A stretch of DNA of 27,593 bases from Microcaldota archaeon (GTDB taxonomy: Archaea; Micrarchaeota; Micrarchaeia; Micrarchaeales; CABMGC01), in NCBI GenBank assembly GCA_030040265.1, contig JASHUB010000022.1:1-27593 (forward strand), read 5' to 3'. Of the stretch, positions 7,965-15,233 are shown piece after piece; the first letter of the stretch is position 1; each line of letters begins with the position of its first letter. The translations under genes were made by a program, and so were the position numbers. The notes below the pieces were generated by a model. The model saw nothing but the letters and a program-made list of their open reading frames with translations, ran no database searches and was not told where the DNA came from.

Positions 7965-8570
7965 TCACTTCTTTTCCTCTGCTGCAGGCGCAGCTGCCTT
8001 CTTTGTCGCATCTCCTGCTGCTACAGGGGCTCCCTGCGCTGGCGCGGCCGCTGGTCCCGCTGGCGCGGCTCCCTTCTTTGTGACGCCGATCGTGGCTCCC
8101 GTCCTGCCGGTGCTTCTCGTCCTCTGGCCGCGCACCTTCTGCCCGTACTGGTGCCTGAAGCCGCGGTAGGTCTGAATCTTTATCTCCCTGTCGATGTCCT
8201 GCCTGGTCTTGACCATCAGGTCGACGCCGACCATGTGCAGGTCCTTCCCTGTCTCCAGGTCCTTTCTCCTGTTGAATAAGTATGATGGTATCCCGAGCCT
8301 CACCGGGTCCTTGATCGCCTCTTCAAGCTTCTCGAGGTTCTCTTCGCTCAGGTCCTGCAGCTTCGTCGACATCGGTATGCCGTATTTCTTCTCTGCGTTG
8401 AACGCTATCGCGTGGGCGAGGTTGGCCCCAACACCCTTTATCTGGTCTATGGCCTTCTGTATCGTGAAATTCCCATTGATGTCTCTACCCGACATACGAA
8501 TGATCATGACCTCCTGCTTCTCCTTGGGTCTCTGATCCCTGTGCTCATCTTTGGGTTTTTGATCTGCCAT
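7965..8570 (-). CDS. rps13: 30S ribosomal protein uS13
   Basis: Small-subunit head protein contacting the large subunit. Recognisable blocks are IIRMSGRDINGNFTIQKAID, IKGVGANLAHAIAF, the LGIPSYLFNRRKD region and the C-terminal TYRGFRHQYGQKVRGQRTRS followed by TGRTGATIGVTKK. The start is ATG 8570 (201 aa). The frame stays open to 8717, but that longer version would run through the tRNA-Ser gene and adds residues foreign to the family. The protein is about 50 residues longer than usual, through a charged N-terminus and a tail of about 35 residues rich in Ala, Pro and Lys. It is the first gene of the ribosomal operon. Confidence 0.96.
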   Translation of the reverse strand: MADQKPKDEHRDQRPKEKQEVMIIRMSGRDINGNFTIQKAIDQIKGVGANLAHAIAFNAEKKYGIPMSTKLQDLSEENLEKLEEAIKDPVRLGIPSYLFNRRKDLETGKDLHMVGVDLMVKTRQDIDREIKIQTYRGFRHQYGQKVRGQRTRSTGRTGATIGVTKKGAAPAGPAAAPAQGAPVAAGDATKKAAAPAAEEKK

Positions 8571-8623
8571 TGTATGCACCAGAAGCCGTCCAAGAGGGCG
8601 ACTTAGGATATAGCAAACTGAGA

Positions 8624-8632
8624 TTAATATAT
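8624..8632 (-). promoter_or_regulatory. Possible TATA box of the uS13-uS4-uS11 operon
   Basis: ATATATTAA on the minus strand, 54-62 bases before the uS13 ATG, would give a leader of about 30 bases. A second candidate, CTATATCC (about 8606-8613), is closer. Both lie between the end of tRNA-Ser and uS13, so the operon probably has its own promoter. Confidence 0.35.
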
Positions 8633-8676
8633 GGATAGACAGGCTTAAAAATCCTTCCGATTTGTGGACTTGAAGA

Positions 8677-8772
8677 CGCCAGGGTAGGGATTTGAACCCT
8701 AAAGGCCGTGAGGCCATACGCTAGCTGGAAAGATTTCCAGGCGTACGCGTTACCAGATTCCGCCACCCTGGC
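8677..8772 (-). tRNA. tRNA-Ser(GGA) with a 12-base intron
   Basis: Read on the minus strand, the 7-bp acceptor stem GCCAGGG pairs with CCCTGGC, followed by discriminator G. The D arm is GCG/CGC with loop AATCTGGTAA. The anticodon stem is TACGC/GCGTA. A long variable arm (GGCC/GGCC) and a T arm TAGGG/CCCTA with loop TTCAAAT follow. The long variable arm with discriminator G identifies a serine tRNA, not leucine. The anticodon loop holds 19 bases where 7 are expected; removing 12 bases leaves CTGGAAA with anticodon GGA (reads UCC/UCU). No CCA is encoded. A TATA-like TTTAAATAT (8798-8806) lies about 30 bases upstream. Confidence 0.92.
8723..8734 (-). other. tRNA-Ser intron, 12 bases, position 37/38
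   Basis: The precursor can form a 4-bp helix CTGG/CCAG, flanked by a three-base bulge CTA on the 3' side and by AAA on the 5' side. This is a bulge-helix-loop recognised by archaeal splicing endonuclease. Cutting after the second base of each bulge releases ATCTTTCCAGCT and joins a normal 7-base anticodon loop. The length and cut sites are inferred from this folding. Confidence 0.8.
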
Positions 8773-8797
8773 ATGTGCTAAACATTTGGGCGCAACC

Positions 8798-8806
8798 ATA
8801 TTTAAA
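8798..8806 (-). promoter_or_regulatory. TATA-like box of tRNA-Ser
   Basis: TTTAAATAT on the minus strand, centred 30 bases before the first base of the mature tRNA at 8772. This is the spacing expected for an archaeal tRNA promoter. Confidence 0.5.
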
Positions 8807-8812
8807 GAGATG

Positions 8813-9622
8813 TCATCCCTGCAGGTTGTCCTTGAAGAACTTGGTCATCATGCGCCACGAATCCTCTGCGGCCGCCTGGTTGTAGTGCGGCCTGGTGTCG
8901 TTGAAGAACGCGTGGTGCGCGCCGGGGAAGACCTTTATGGTGAAGGGCTTGTTGTACTTTGTGAGTGCCTTGACGAGCTTGTCTATGTTGACATTCAGCC
9001 TGTGGTCCTCGCCTCCGTACAGGCCCATCACTGCGCCCTTCACGTTCTTTATCCTGCTTATCGGCGAAGGGTTCTCGCCATAGAAGATAATCGATGCGTC
9101 GGTCTTTCCGGTGCATGCCAGGTTTATCGACATCCCGCCGCCGAAGCAGAACCCTGCGCTGCCTATCTTCCCGCTCGCCTTGGGGAGCGAGTTGAGATAA
9201 TCGACACCGGATACTAGGTACTTGACGAAGAGCTTTGTCGGCCTGTTCACGAAGAAGACGTCGTTGACCTTGCCGATCACATCCCGTGTCTTCTCGTCCA
9301 GCTTCGCCAGTTCTGCAGCGCGGTACTCCGGATCCCTCTGCTTGTCCATCGGGATCGACATCATGAACTTCATCGTCGCCCCGATGTTCTCAGGGGTGAG
9401 CACTGGCGACAGCGCCTTGCTCGAGAACAGGTGCGGTGCGAGCACGACATACCCTTCCGCGGCTATCCTGTCGGCGACCTTGCGCATGTGCTCGTCGACC
9501 CCGAATATCTCGTGTATCAGCACTATGCCAGGGTACTTGCCTTCCTGGGTCGGATACGCGAGGTGCGCCGATATCGCATCACCTCTGGTCTTGTAAGTTA
9601 CCTCTTCGGTCTTTATGTCCAT
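8813..9622 (-). CDS. Dienelactone hydrolase family protein
   Basis: Alpha/beta hydrolase with a cysteine nucleophile, probably cytoplasmic; the substrate is not known. The sequence shows the IVLIHEIFG oxyanion region (33-41), nucleophile elbow GFCFGG with Cys 159, Asp 206 in YGGEDHR and His 237 in GAHHAF, the full Cys-Asp-His triad of the family. At 269 aa it is somewhat longer than the ~230 of classical enzymes, with an insertion between about 70 and 130. It lies 16 bases downstream of the LysRS stop on the same strand and may be co-transcribed. Carboxymethylenebutenolidase activity itself is not supported; many archaeal members have other ester or lactone substrates. Confidence 0.88.
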   Translation of the reverse strand: MDIKTEEVTYKTRGDAISAHLAYPTQEGKYPGIVLIHEIFGVDEHMRKVADRIAAEGYVVLAPHLFSSKALSPVLTPENIGATMKFMMSIPMDKQRDPEYRAAELAKLDEKTRDVIGKVNDVFFVNRPTKLFVKYLVSGVDYLNSLPKASGKIGSAGFCFGGGMSINLACTGKTDASIIFYGENPSPISRIKNVKGAVMGLYGGEDHRLNVNIDKLVKALTKYNKPFTIKVFPGAHHAFFNDTRPHYNQAAAEDSWRMMTKFFKDNLQG

Positions 9623-9638
9623 GAAATCACGAGCGGAA

Positions 9639-11126
9639 CTACTTCTTGCCCTTCGCAGGCTTCTTCGTCTCCTTCTTATCCTGCTTCTTCGATTCGGGTC
9701 TCACCGCGGGGAAGGCTATGACCTCCTTGATGGAGACATTGTTGGTTAGCAGCATTATCAGCCGGTCCATGCCTATGCCCATGCCTGCCGTAGGAGGCAT
9801 GCCGTACTCAATAGCCTCTATGAAGTCTGCATCAGCAGGCGGCGCGTCCACGTCTCCCTTCCTGCGCTCCTCTTCCTGCGCCTCGAACTTCTTCCTCTGT
9901 TCCACTGGGTCGGTCAGCTCCGAGTAACAGTTGCCGAGCTCCTTGCTCGCGGCATAGAGCTCGAACCTCTCGCTGAGCATCGGGTTGCCCCTCTTGTCCT
10001 TGGTCAGCGGGCACATGTATGACGGGTAATCTAGCACGAACGTCGGGTGCCAGAGCTGCTCTTTCAGGTACTTGTCGAACAGCGAGTCTGCGACGTGGTA
10101 GGCGTTCTTGATCGAGGTGTCGAGCTTCTCCTTCTCTGCGACCTTCTTCGCCTCGGCGTCGGTCATCTCGGAGATGTCTATGCCGGTTATCTTTTTGAGT
10201 TCATCGACCCAGTAGAGTTTCTTGAAAGGTGGCTTGAAGCTTATCGTCTTGCCCTGGTAGCCGAGCTCGTGGCCTCCTGTCAGGCTCTTCACCAGTCCGC
10301 CGAGCATCTCCTCGACCATCTTCATGTAATCGTTGTAGTCCTTGTACGCCTCGTAGAACTCAACCTGGAGGAACTCCGGGTTGTGCGTCGAGTCTATGTC
10401 CTCGTTCCTGAAGTCGTGGCCGAACTCGAAGACCTTCTCGAAGCCCCCGATTATCAGGCGCTTCAGGTAGAGCTCGTCGGCCACCCTGAGGTACATGTCG
10501 GAGTCGAGCGCCTCGAATCTTGTCATGAACGGGGTTGCGTTAGCGCCGCCGTACGTGGGCTGCAGCACCGGAGTCTCGACCTCGACGAATCCGCGTGATT
10601 CGAAGAAGTTGCGCATGTAGCTGACAATCTTGGCCCTCGTGAGGAAGATGTTCCTGACTTCTGGGTTGACCATGAGGTCGAGATATCGCTTCCTGTATCT
10701 TACCTCCGTGTCGCTGAGCCCGTGGAACTTCTCAGGGAGCGAACGAAGCGACTTCGCAAGCATGGTTATCTCGAGCGCATCCACGCTTATCTCACCGCGC
10801 GCAGACTTGGTGACCTTCCCGTCAACGCCGAGTATGTCGCCGGAATCGATCATGCCCATCAGGTCCATCGTCTTCTTCGATGCGACGTCGCTCCTGACCA
10901 GTATCTGTATCTTTCCGGAGCTGTCCAGAAGGTCGAGGAAGTAGAGCTGCCCCATCCTGCGCATGCCGCGTATCCTGCCCGCGACGCTGACCGTCTTGTT
11001 CTCCAGCGAGGAGTAGTGGGCTATTATCTCCTCTGCGTGGTGGGTCTGGTTGAATGTGTAGGGATACGGGTCTATCTTTGCGGCCCTGAGCTTCTTGAGC
11101 TTGTCCATCTTGAAGTCGTCTACCAT
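9639..11126 (-). CDS. lysS: Lysyl-tRNA synthetase, class II
   Basis: Charges tRNA-Lys with lysine. The N-terminal OB-fold anticodon-binding domain covers about residues 45-140 (VSVAGRIRGMRRMGQLYFLDL). The catalytic core has motif 1 near FVEVETPVLQPTYGGANATPF, motif 2 at FEFGHDFRNEDIDSTHNPEF followed by LQVEFYEAY, and motif 3 at GMPPTAGMGIGMDRL. At 495 aa it matches class II LysS, with a short Lys-rich tail (KKQDKKETKKPAKGKK). Many euryarchaea use the unrelated class I LysK; this one resembles bacterial LysS, so it may have been acquired. ATG 11126 is chosen; the ATG at codon 7 is a less likely alternative. A tRNA-Lys and a LysE-like exporter lie upstream on the same strand. Confidence 0.96.
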   Translation of the reverse strand: MVDDFKMDKLKKLRAAKIDPYPYTFNQTHHAEEIIAHYSSLENKTVSVAGRIRGMRRMGQLYFLDLLDSSGKIQILVRSDVASKKTMDLMGMIDSGDILGVDGKVTKSARGEISVDALEITMLAKSLRSLPEKFHGLSDTEVRYRKRYLDLMVNPEVRNIFLTRAKIVSYMRNFFESRGFVEVETPVLQPTYGGANATPFMTRFEALDSDMYLRVADELYLKRLIIGGFEKVFEFGHDFRNEDIDSTHNPEFLQVEFYEAYKDYNDYMKMVEEMLGGLVKSLTGGHELGYQGKTISFKPPFKKLYWVDELKKITGIDISEMTDAEAKKVAEKEKLDTSIKNAYHVADSLFDKYLKEQLWHPTFVLDYPSYMCPLTKDKRGNPMLSERFELYAASKELGNCYSELTDPVEQRKKFEAQEEERRKGDVDAPPADADFIEAIEYGMPPTAGMGIGMDRLIMLLTNNVSIKEVIAFPAVRPESKKQDKKETKKPAKGKK

Positions 11127-11190
11127 CAGTGCACCTAAGCATTAGCGATTAACCTTTGCTCTTAAGGTTTTTATGCCTTATCAAGCGCCC

Positions 11191-11766
11191 TCAGAAGAGG
11201 CCCAGACCCTTCAGCCCGAGGTAGAACATGAATGCCGCGAACGCGACCAGCACCGCCGTTGAGATGTAGTTTATCCACTTGGGCTCGTAGTACTTCTTGG
11301 TCTTGTGGATCGCGTAGGGAAACGAGAACACCCATATTACTATTCCTATGAAGAAGCCGACTATGGCGATAAGGCTTATCTTCGTGATGAAGAAGAGTCC
11401 TGCGGTGAACCACCATGCTATCTGGAACGGGTTGGTGAGTCCCATGCCTATGCCCAGGAAGTAGTTCGCATGTATGCTGGTCTCCTTCGCCTTCGCCCTG
11501 AGCGTGCCGTATGCCATGTATAGAAGGATGAACGTGCCGGCGATGTAGAAGAAGTTGATGATGTAGCTCGGGATGAGCTTGGAGAAGTAGAACGTTATGA
11601 CAAGAAGGATCGCGTCAGCGGTCATGGCACCGAAGCCGACGCTTGACCCGTGCCAGTTGGAACGCTGTGACTCCCTTGCAACTATCGCGTTCATCGGTCC
11701 CGGAGGAGCTGCGACAGAAAGCCCCAGAGCTATGCCGAATCCTATTGCGTAGAGAAGCGCGAACAT
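11191..11766 (-). CDS. LysE/RhtB-type amino-acid exporter
   Basis: Small membrane transporter, probably exporting amino acids. At 191 aa with six hydrophobic segments it matches the LysE/RhtB superfamily, and the first segment ends in the typical APPGPMNAIVA (20-30). Later features are GIGMGLTNPFQIAWWFTAG in the middle and a Lys/Tyr-rich loop before the last helix. The start is ATG 11766, immediately after the TAG of the methyltransferase, with GGAGGG (11770-11775) overlapping that end as ribosome-binding site. The family transports Lys, Thr, homoserine and others. Lysine is tempting because LysRS and tRNA-Lys lie nearby, but the substrate cannot be read from sequence. Confidence 0.85.
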   Translation of the reverse strand: MFALLYAIGFGIALGLSVAAPPGPMNAIVARESQRSNWHGSSVGFGAMTADAILLVITFYFSKLIPSYIINFFYIAGTFILLYMAYGTLRAKAKETSIHANYFLGIGMGLTNPFQIAWWFTAGLFFITKISLIAIVGFFIGIVIWVFSFPYAIHKTKKYYEPKWINYISTAVLVAFAAFMFYLGLKGLGLF

Positions 11767-12564
11767 CTACCCTCCTTTTTTGACAGCATAGATTATCCCC
11801 ATCGTGCGGGTCTCTATGAACTTGCCTTCCTTCGCCAGTCTCTTATCCACAAACTTCCTGACATCGTCTATCATCATCGCCCACTTCCTGTCATTAGGAT
11901 ATGGCCTGTAGAAGTCCCTGAAGCTCGCGAAGTATGCAGGGAACATGTCTGGGCGGTCTATGCGGCTTTTTGTTATAATGGGCTTTGCGACCTTGAACCC
12001 TTTGAGGTACCGCTTCACGCTCTCCGTCGATATGTAGCCATATCCATGCATCGAGGTGAGGCCGTACTTCCTGCATATCATAAGGCTGCACTCGTGCAGC
12101 AGCGGGGTGTTGCCCTTGGAATTGAGCGTTATTATCATGGTGCCATGATCTGCAAGGCAGCGCCGCATCTCGTTGATGCCCTTCTGCGGGTGCTGCAGGT
12201 GGTAGAGCATGTGCTTCGCGACAACCACGTCGAAACGCCCAGACTCGAAGGGCAACCGTTCCGCATTGCCTACGATGAACTTTATGCCCAGTTTTTCCTT
12301 CCTGTTCTGCGCAATGCCCGTGGCCAGCATCCCCTTTGAGATGTCTACGCCATAGGCTTCGCCCTTGAACCCGCTCTTCCTGAGTTCTATGAGGAAGTCG
12401 CCGGTGCCGCAGCCGACGTCGAGAACGCTCCTTGCTCCGAGTGACTTAATCTTGTCTGTGAGCGCCTGGCTCGTGGGTCTCCTCGGAGTGGCGAGGCTCA
12501 GATACTTCTTTCTGATGAGTAGATTGTCCTGGGTTGCATAGTTCCCTCTTGCACCGAGGACGAT
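11767..12564 (-). CDS. Class I SAM-dependent methyltransferase, non-standard or lost start codon
   Basis: Rossmann-fold methyltransferase of unknown target. Motif I, DVGCGTGDFL, is encoded at about 12390-12420. It is followed by the acidic YGVDIS, then NAERLPFESGRFDVVVAKHMLYHL (motifs II/III region) and a C-terminal half typical of small-molecule methyltransferases. The first in-frame ATG (12330) lies after motif I and would give a protein lacking its cofactor site. Upstream the frame stays open through the end of tRNA-Lys but holds no ATG, GTG or TTG. The strong TATA box at 12586-12596 predicts transcription from about 12564, where the in-frame codon is ATC (then VLGARGNYATQDN). An AUC start, a mutated start, or a lost base near the out-of-frame ATG at 12539 are the options. 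Coupled to the exporter gene. Confidence 0.72.
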   Translation of the reverse strand: MVLGARGNYATQDNLLIRKKYLSLATPRRPTSQALTDKIKSLGARSVLDVGCGTGDFLIELRKSGFKGEAYGVDISKGMLATGIAQNRKEKLGIKFIVGNAERLPFESGRFDVVVAKHMLYHLQHPQKGINEMRRCLADHGTMIITLNSKGNTPLLHECSLMICRKYGLTSMHGYGYISTESVKRYLKGFKVAKPIITKSRIDRPDMFPAYFASFRDFYRPYPNDRKWAMMIDDVRKFVDKRLAKEGKFIETRTMGIIYAVKKGG

Positions 12565-12585
12565 GTTCTTTACTCGCGGGCCTGC

Positions 12586-12596
12586 TTTTATAAAAA
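12586..12596 (-). promoter_or_regulatory. TATA box of methyltransferase-exporter unit
   Basis: TTTTTATAAAA on the minus strand, between tRNA-Lys and the methyltransferase. It is centred about 27 bases before the in-frame ATC codon at 12564, the normal distance to a leaderless start. Confidence 0.5.
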
Positions 12597-12607
12597 CACC
12601 AGCATCA

Positions 12608-12682
12608 CGGGCCCGAGGGGATTTGAACCCCTGACTTGCTGGTTAAAAGCCAGCCACTCTAGCCATACTGAGTTACGGGCCC
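12608..12682 (-). tRNA. tRNA-Lys(TTT)
   Basis: A complete cloverleaf on the minus strand: acceptor GGGCCCG/CGGGCCC with discriminator G, D stem ACTC/GAGT, anticodon stem GCTGG/CCAGC with loop CTTTTAA (anticodon TTT, reading AAA/AAG), and T stem AGGGG/CCCCT with loop TTCAAAT. Length 75 bases, no intron, CCA not encoded. A TATA-like box lies about 31 bases upstream. It sits in the same stretch as the LysRS and LysE-like genes. Confidence 0.96.
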
Positions 12683-12707
12683 AAGGCATAGGGAATTACT
12701 TCTCACG

Positions 12708-12718
12708 CTTATTTAAGG
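12708..12718 (-). promoter_or_regulatory. TATA-like box of tRNA-Lys
   Basis: CCTTAAATAAG on the minus strand, centred about 31 bases before the first tRNA base at 12682, in the short gap downstream of the FAD oxidoreductase stop. Confidence 0.5.
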
Positions 12719-12723
12719 TTTCC

Positions 12724-13830
12724 TTACCTCGCAGCGATGGGCCTTGGGGAACCGGCGGCTACGCGAACGTTTCCATCGCGCAGTGCGTTGAATGCCTCTC
12801 TTGAGAGCAGCCATTGCGGGACGACCCTGTCAAGGTAGCGGATGAACTTCGATACCCCAACGTTGCCAACGGTCTTCCCCTCTTCGACGACCATCTCGGG
12901 AAATGCGATGCCTGCACCGAACAGCCCTGGGCCAAGCGACCCTGTCCTTTGGTCGAACCGGATCCCTTCTATCCCTTCTACAGGGAGCTGCCTTGGCTCG
13001 AAGCCTGTTGCACATACGACCCTGTCGCTCAGCTGCGTGTATTTCGACACTGTCTCTGGCGTTGATTCAAGAACTAGAAGGTTCTCCAGGGGCTCATCCC
13101 CATCTATATGCTTCTTCGCCCATTTGGCCACCTCGCCTTTCAGGCCGATGTTATCATACTTCATCTTGCCTCCTGGAAGCTCTTCTGCATAAAGAATCGG
13201 GCCCTTTTTGATTAGGATCACGTTCATGACGCCTGCCTCGATGAGGTTTTTAACTGCCAGGATGCCGGAATGCTTCCCTCCCACCACGATGATCGTCTGG
13301 TCGAGCCGTCCTGCGAGGACCTTTTCAAGCCTGTTCTTGTCCAGCGCATCTTCCAGGCTTATTTCAGGTATCCCGAAGTCCTGCCTTTTAGGGACCGATC
13401 CGTAGGCGAGCACCACATTCTTGGATACCGCATCCCCGTTTTCGGTGCCTATGCGCCATTCGCCGCCCTCCAGTCTTAGGCCCGTGGCCTTGGTCTTGAC
13501 GCTGTGCACCTTTGACCTCAGCCTCTCGGTTATCCATTGCAGCGGCTCCACGACATAGTGCAGCGTGCACGCCTCTTCGGGATCGCGCGAGAATATCCCG
13601 AACTCTGAGCCCATCTTTTCGTAATCGAACGACCTGCAACTGGAGAGGAAGTCTAGATACCTGTGAATCTTGGTGTTCCCAGGTATGTTGTTCCATTTTC
13701 CTCCGAGATCCCCGACGCTGAATTCCGGATCTATCCAGAGTATGGACTCGGGCGCCACGCCGTTGTCCAGCAACTTGCCCACCGTGGCTATCCCTGCGGG
13801 ACCTGCGCCTATGACCGTCCATTCGTACAT
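12724..13830 (-). CDS. FAD/NAD(P)-binding oxidoreductase (flavin monooxygenase-like)
   Basis: Two-dinucleotide-fold flavoprotein, 368 aa. The FAD site is at the N-terminus (VIGAGPAGIATVGKLL, about 7-22). A second Rossmann motif, IIVVGGKHSGILAVKNL, lies near the middle (about 190-206) for NAD(P)H. ATGFEPR (about 280) and LFGAGIAFP follow as the usual late FAD contacts. There is no CxxC redox pair, so it is not a thioredoxin reductase. The layout is closer to single-component flavin monooxygenases or YpdA-like reductases; the substrate is unknown. ATG 13830 lies about 29 bases from a TTATAA at the centre of a perfect 20-bp palindrome, so transcription is probably leaderless and regulated there. 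It is divergent from the deaminase gene. Confidence 0.82.
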   Translation of the reverse strand: MYEWTVIGAGPAGIATVGKLLDNGVAPESILWIDPEFSVGDLGGKWNNIPGNTKIHRYLDFLSSCRSFDYEKMGSEFGIFSRDPEEACTLHYVVEPLQWITERLRSKVHSVKTKATGLRLEGGEWRIGTENGDAVSKNVVLAYGSVPKRQDFGIPEISLEDALDKNRLEKVLAGRLDQTIIVVGGKHSGILAVKNLIEAGVMNVILIKKGPILYAEELPGGKMKYDNIGLKGEVAKWAKKHIDGDEPLENLLVLESTPETVSKYTQLSDRVVCATGFEPRQLPVEGIEGIRFDQRTGSLGPGLFGAGIAFPEMVVEEGKTVGNVGVSKFIRYLDRVVPQWLLSREAFNALRDGNVRVAAGSPRPIAAR

Positions 13831-13841
13831 GCTAACCTTCC

Positions 13842-13869
13842 TAATGTTATATAATGTTATAACATTATA
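13842..13869. promoter_or_regulatory. Palindromic operator-like site over the oxidoreductase promoter
   Basis: Bases 13850-13869 form the perfect palindrome TATAATGTTATAACATTATA. The half-site TAATGTTAT is repeated directly just before it (13842-13850). The central TTATAA is placed 29 bases from the ATG at 13830 and could itself be the TATA box of the oxidoreductase. A protein bound here would cover the promoter. A dimeric winged-helix or MarR-like regulator is inferred; no regulator gene is seen beside it. Confidence 0.6.
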
Positions 13870-13899
13870 ATATAAATAGGTTACTATGCGGTGTCACGC

Positions 13900-13909
13900 C
13901 TATTTAAGG
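13900..13909 (+). promoter_or_regulatory. TATA-like box of the deaminase gene
   Basis: CTATTTAAGG, centred 27 bases before the GTG start at 13931. This spacing indicates a leaderless transcript and supports the GTG as the true start. Confidence 0.5.
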
Positions 13910-13930
13910 CTTGCATGAGAAAGCAAAAAC

Positions 13931-15193
13931 GTGTCTACAATAACCATACGCGACGGGCTCATTGTGACGCAGGATGCGAAGCGAAGAATCCTGCGCGGCA
14001 GCGTTGTGATAGAGGACTCGGTGATCGCATCTGTTGGTGCCAAGGCGGATAAATCGGATGTTGTGATCGACGCCGGCGACAGGGTCGTCCTGCCGGGCCT
14101 GATAAACATGCATACGCATGTCGGCATGAGCATGCTGCGCGGCATGGTGCCCAACGACAACCTCGACGTCTTCCTGAAGAAGACCTCTGAGTTCGACTCG
14201 CGGAACACCAAGGAGATGATCGAGGTATCGACCCTGCTGGGGGCAGAGGAGATGCTGATGAGCGGCACCACGTCGTTCCTTGACCTTTATTATTCGGAAG
14301 ACGTTATTGCAGATGCCGTGGCCGGCACCGGGCTTAGGGCTTATCTTTCGTGGGTCGCGCTCGACGAGAAGTTCACCACCCAGAAGGGGGTTCCGATAAA
14401 GAACGCAGAGAAGTTCCTGAAGGGCTATGCCGGCAAACCCCTGGTGACCCCATCTGTCGGCCTGCAGGGAGTCTACGTCTGCTCGAAGGACACCGTGTCG
14501 CAGGCCTTTGACCTTGCCAAGAAGTACGACACCATTGTGCACATGCACCTTTCCGAGACGATGCGGGAGGTCCACGACCATGCAGGCAAATACGGCGAGC
14601 GCCCAGTCGCGTGGATGGGCAAGAACGGCTTCCTTTCCGACAGGTTGGTTGCTGCGCACTGCGTCTGGCTTGAGGATGCGGAGATGATTGCGCTCGCGAA
14701 GGCCGGGGCGACGCCGGTCTATAATCCAATAAGCAATGCGAGGCTAGGGAGCGGCGTCGCTGATGTCAAGAAGATGCTGAAGAGAAGGATACACGTTGCC
14801 ATAGGCACGGACAGCACCGCGTCGAACGACAACCTTGACCTTTTGCAGGACATGAAGTTCGGGGCACTCATCAACAACCTTGCGCCTCAGGACGTGCTAG
14901 ATATGGCTACCGTCAACGCCGCCAAGGCGCTGAGGCTGGACGCAGGTAGCATAGAAAGCGGCAAGAAGGCGGATATCATTTTGCTCGATAGGGCTGGTGC
15001 CTTCATGTCGCCTACAGGGACGAGGAACGCCGTTAGCAACATAGTATACGCCGCCGAAGGCCGGAGCGTAAGCATATCGATCATTGATGGAAAGGTGGTG
15101 CTCGATGGCGGGGTCCTTTTGAGCAAGAAGTTTGACGGGATCAGCGAAAAGGCCGGACGTCTGGCCGAAAACCTGTGGGCGAGCGCTAAATAA
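13931..15193 (+). CDS. mtaD: Amidohydrolase, 5'-methylthioadenosine/S-adenosylhomocysteine deaminase type
   Basis: Metal-dependent deaminase, predicted to convert the adenine ring of methylthioadenosine, S-adenosylhomocysteine or related nucleosides to the inosine form. This removes methyltransferase by-products. The amidohydrolase metal ligands are all visible: MHTH (His 61 and 63), HMHLSE (His 206, with Glu 209), AAHC (His 243) and GTDS (Asp 294), plus the family-typical HVGMSMLRG and GTDSTASNDNLDLLQDMK. At 420 aa it matches the MtaD/DadD group. The start is GTG 13931, supported by TATA spacing; no better ATG precedes the conserved N-terminal beta segment. Other ring deaminases (guanine, atrazine-type) are possible but fit less well. 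Confidence 0.87.
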   Translation: MSTITIRDGLIVTQDAKRRILRGSVVIEDSVIASVGAKADKSDVVIDAGDRVVLPGLINMHTHVGMSMLRGMVPNDNLDVFLKKTSEFDSRNTKEMIEVSTLLGAEEMLMSGTTSFLDLYYSEDVIADAVAGTGLRAYLSWVALDEKFTTQKGVPIKNAEKFLKGYAGKPLVTPSVGLQGVYVCSKDTVSQAFDLAKKYDTIVHMHLSETMREVHDHAGKYGERPVAWMGKNGFLSDRLVAAHCVWLEDAEMIALAKAGATPVYNPISNARLGSGVADVKKMLKRRIHVAIGTDSTASNDNLDLLQDMKFGALINNLAPQDVLDMATVNAAKALRLDAGSIESGKKADIILLDRAGAFMSPTGTRNAVSNIVYAAEGRSVSISIIDGKVVLDGGVLLSKKFDGISEKAGRLAENLWASAK

Positions 15194-15233
15194 AGGCTAT
15201 ATATCCTCTTTCTGATTTAGTATCGGGGGTTCT

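Noticed and set aside
8571..8717. N-terminal extension of the uS13 frame up to an ATG at 8717
   Set aside because: It would run through the 3' part of tRNA-Ser, and the added residues are unlike any uS13; ATG 8570 gives a normal N-terminus.
10047..10598. 183-residue plus-strand frame inside lysS
   Set aside because: Leu/Val/Glu-rich antisense shadow of a well-conserved synthetase; no motif or promoter.
13904..14659. 251-residue open frame on the minus strand, antisense to the deaminase
   Set aside because: The plus strand has all amidohydrolase metal motifs. The antisense product has no recognisable motif and reflects codon bias in a GC-rich gene.
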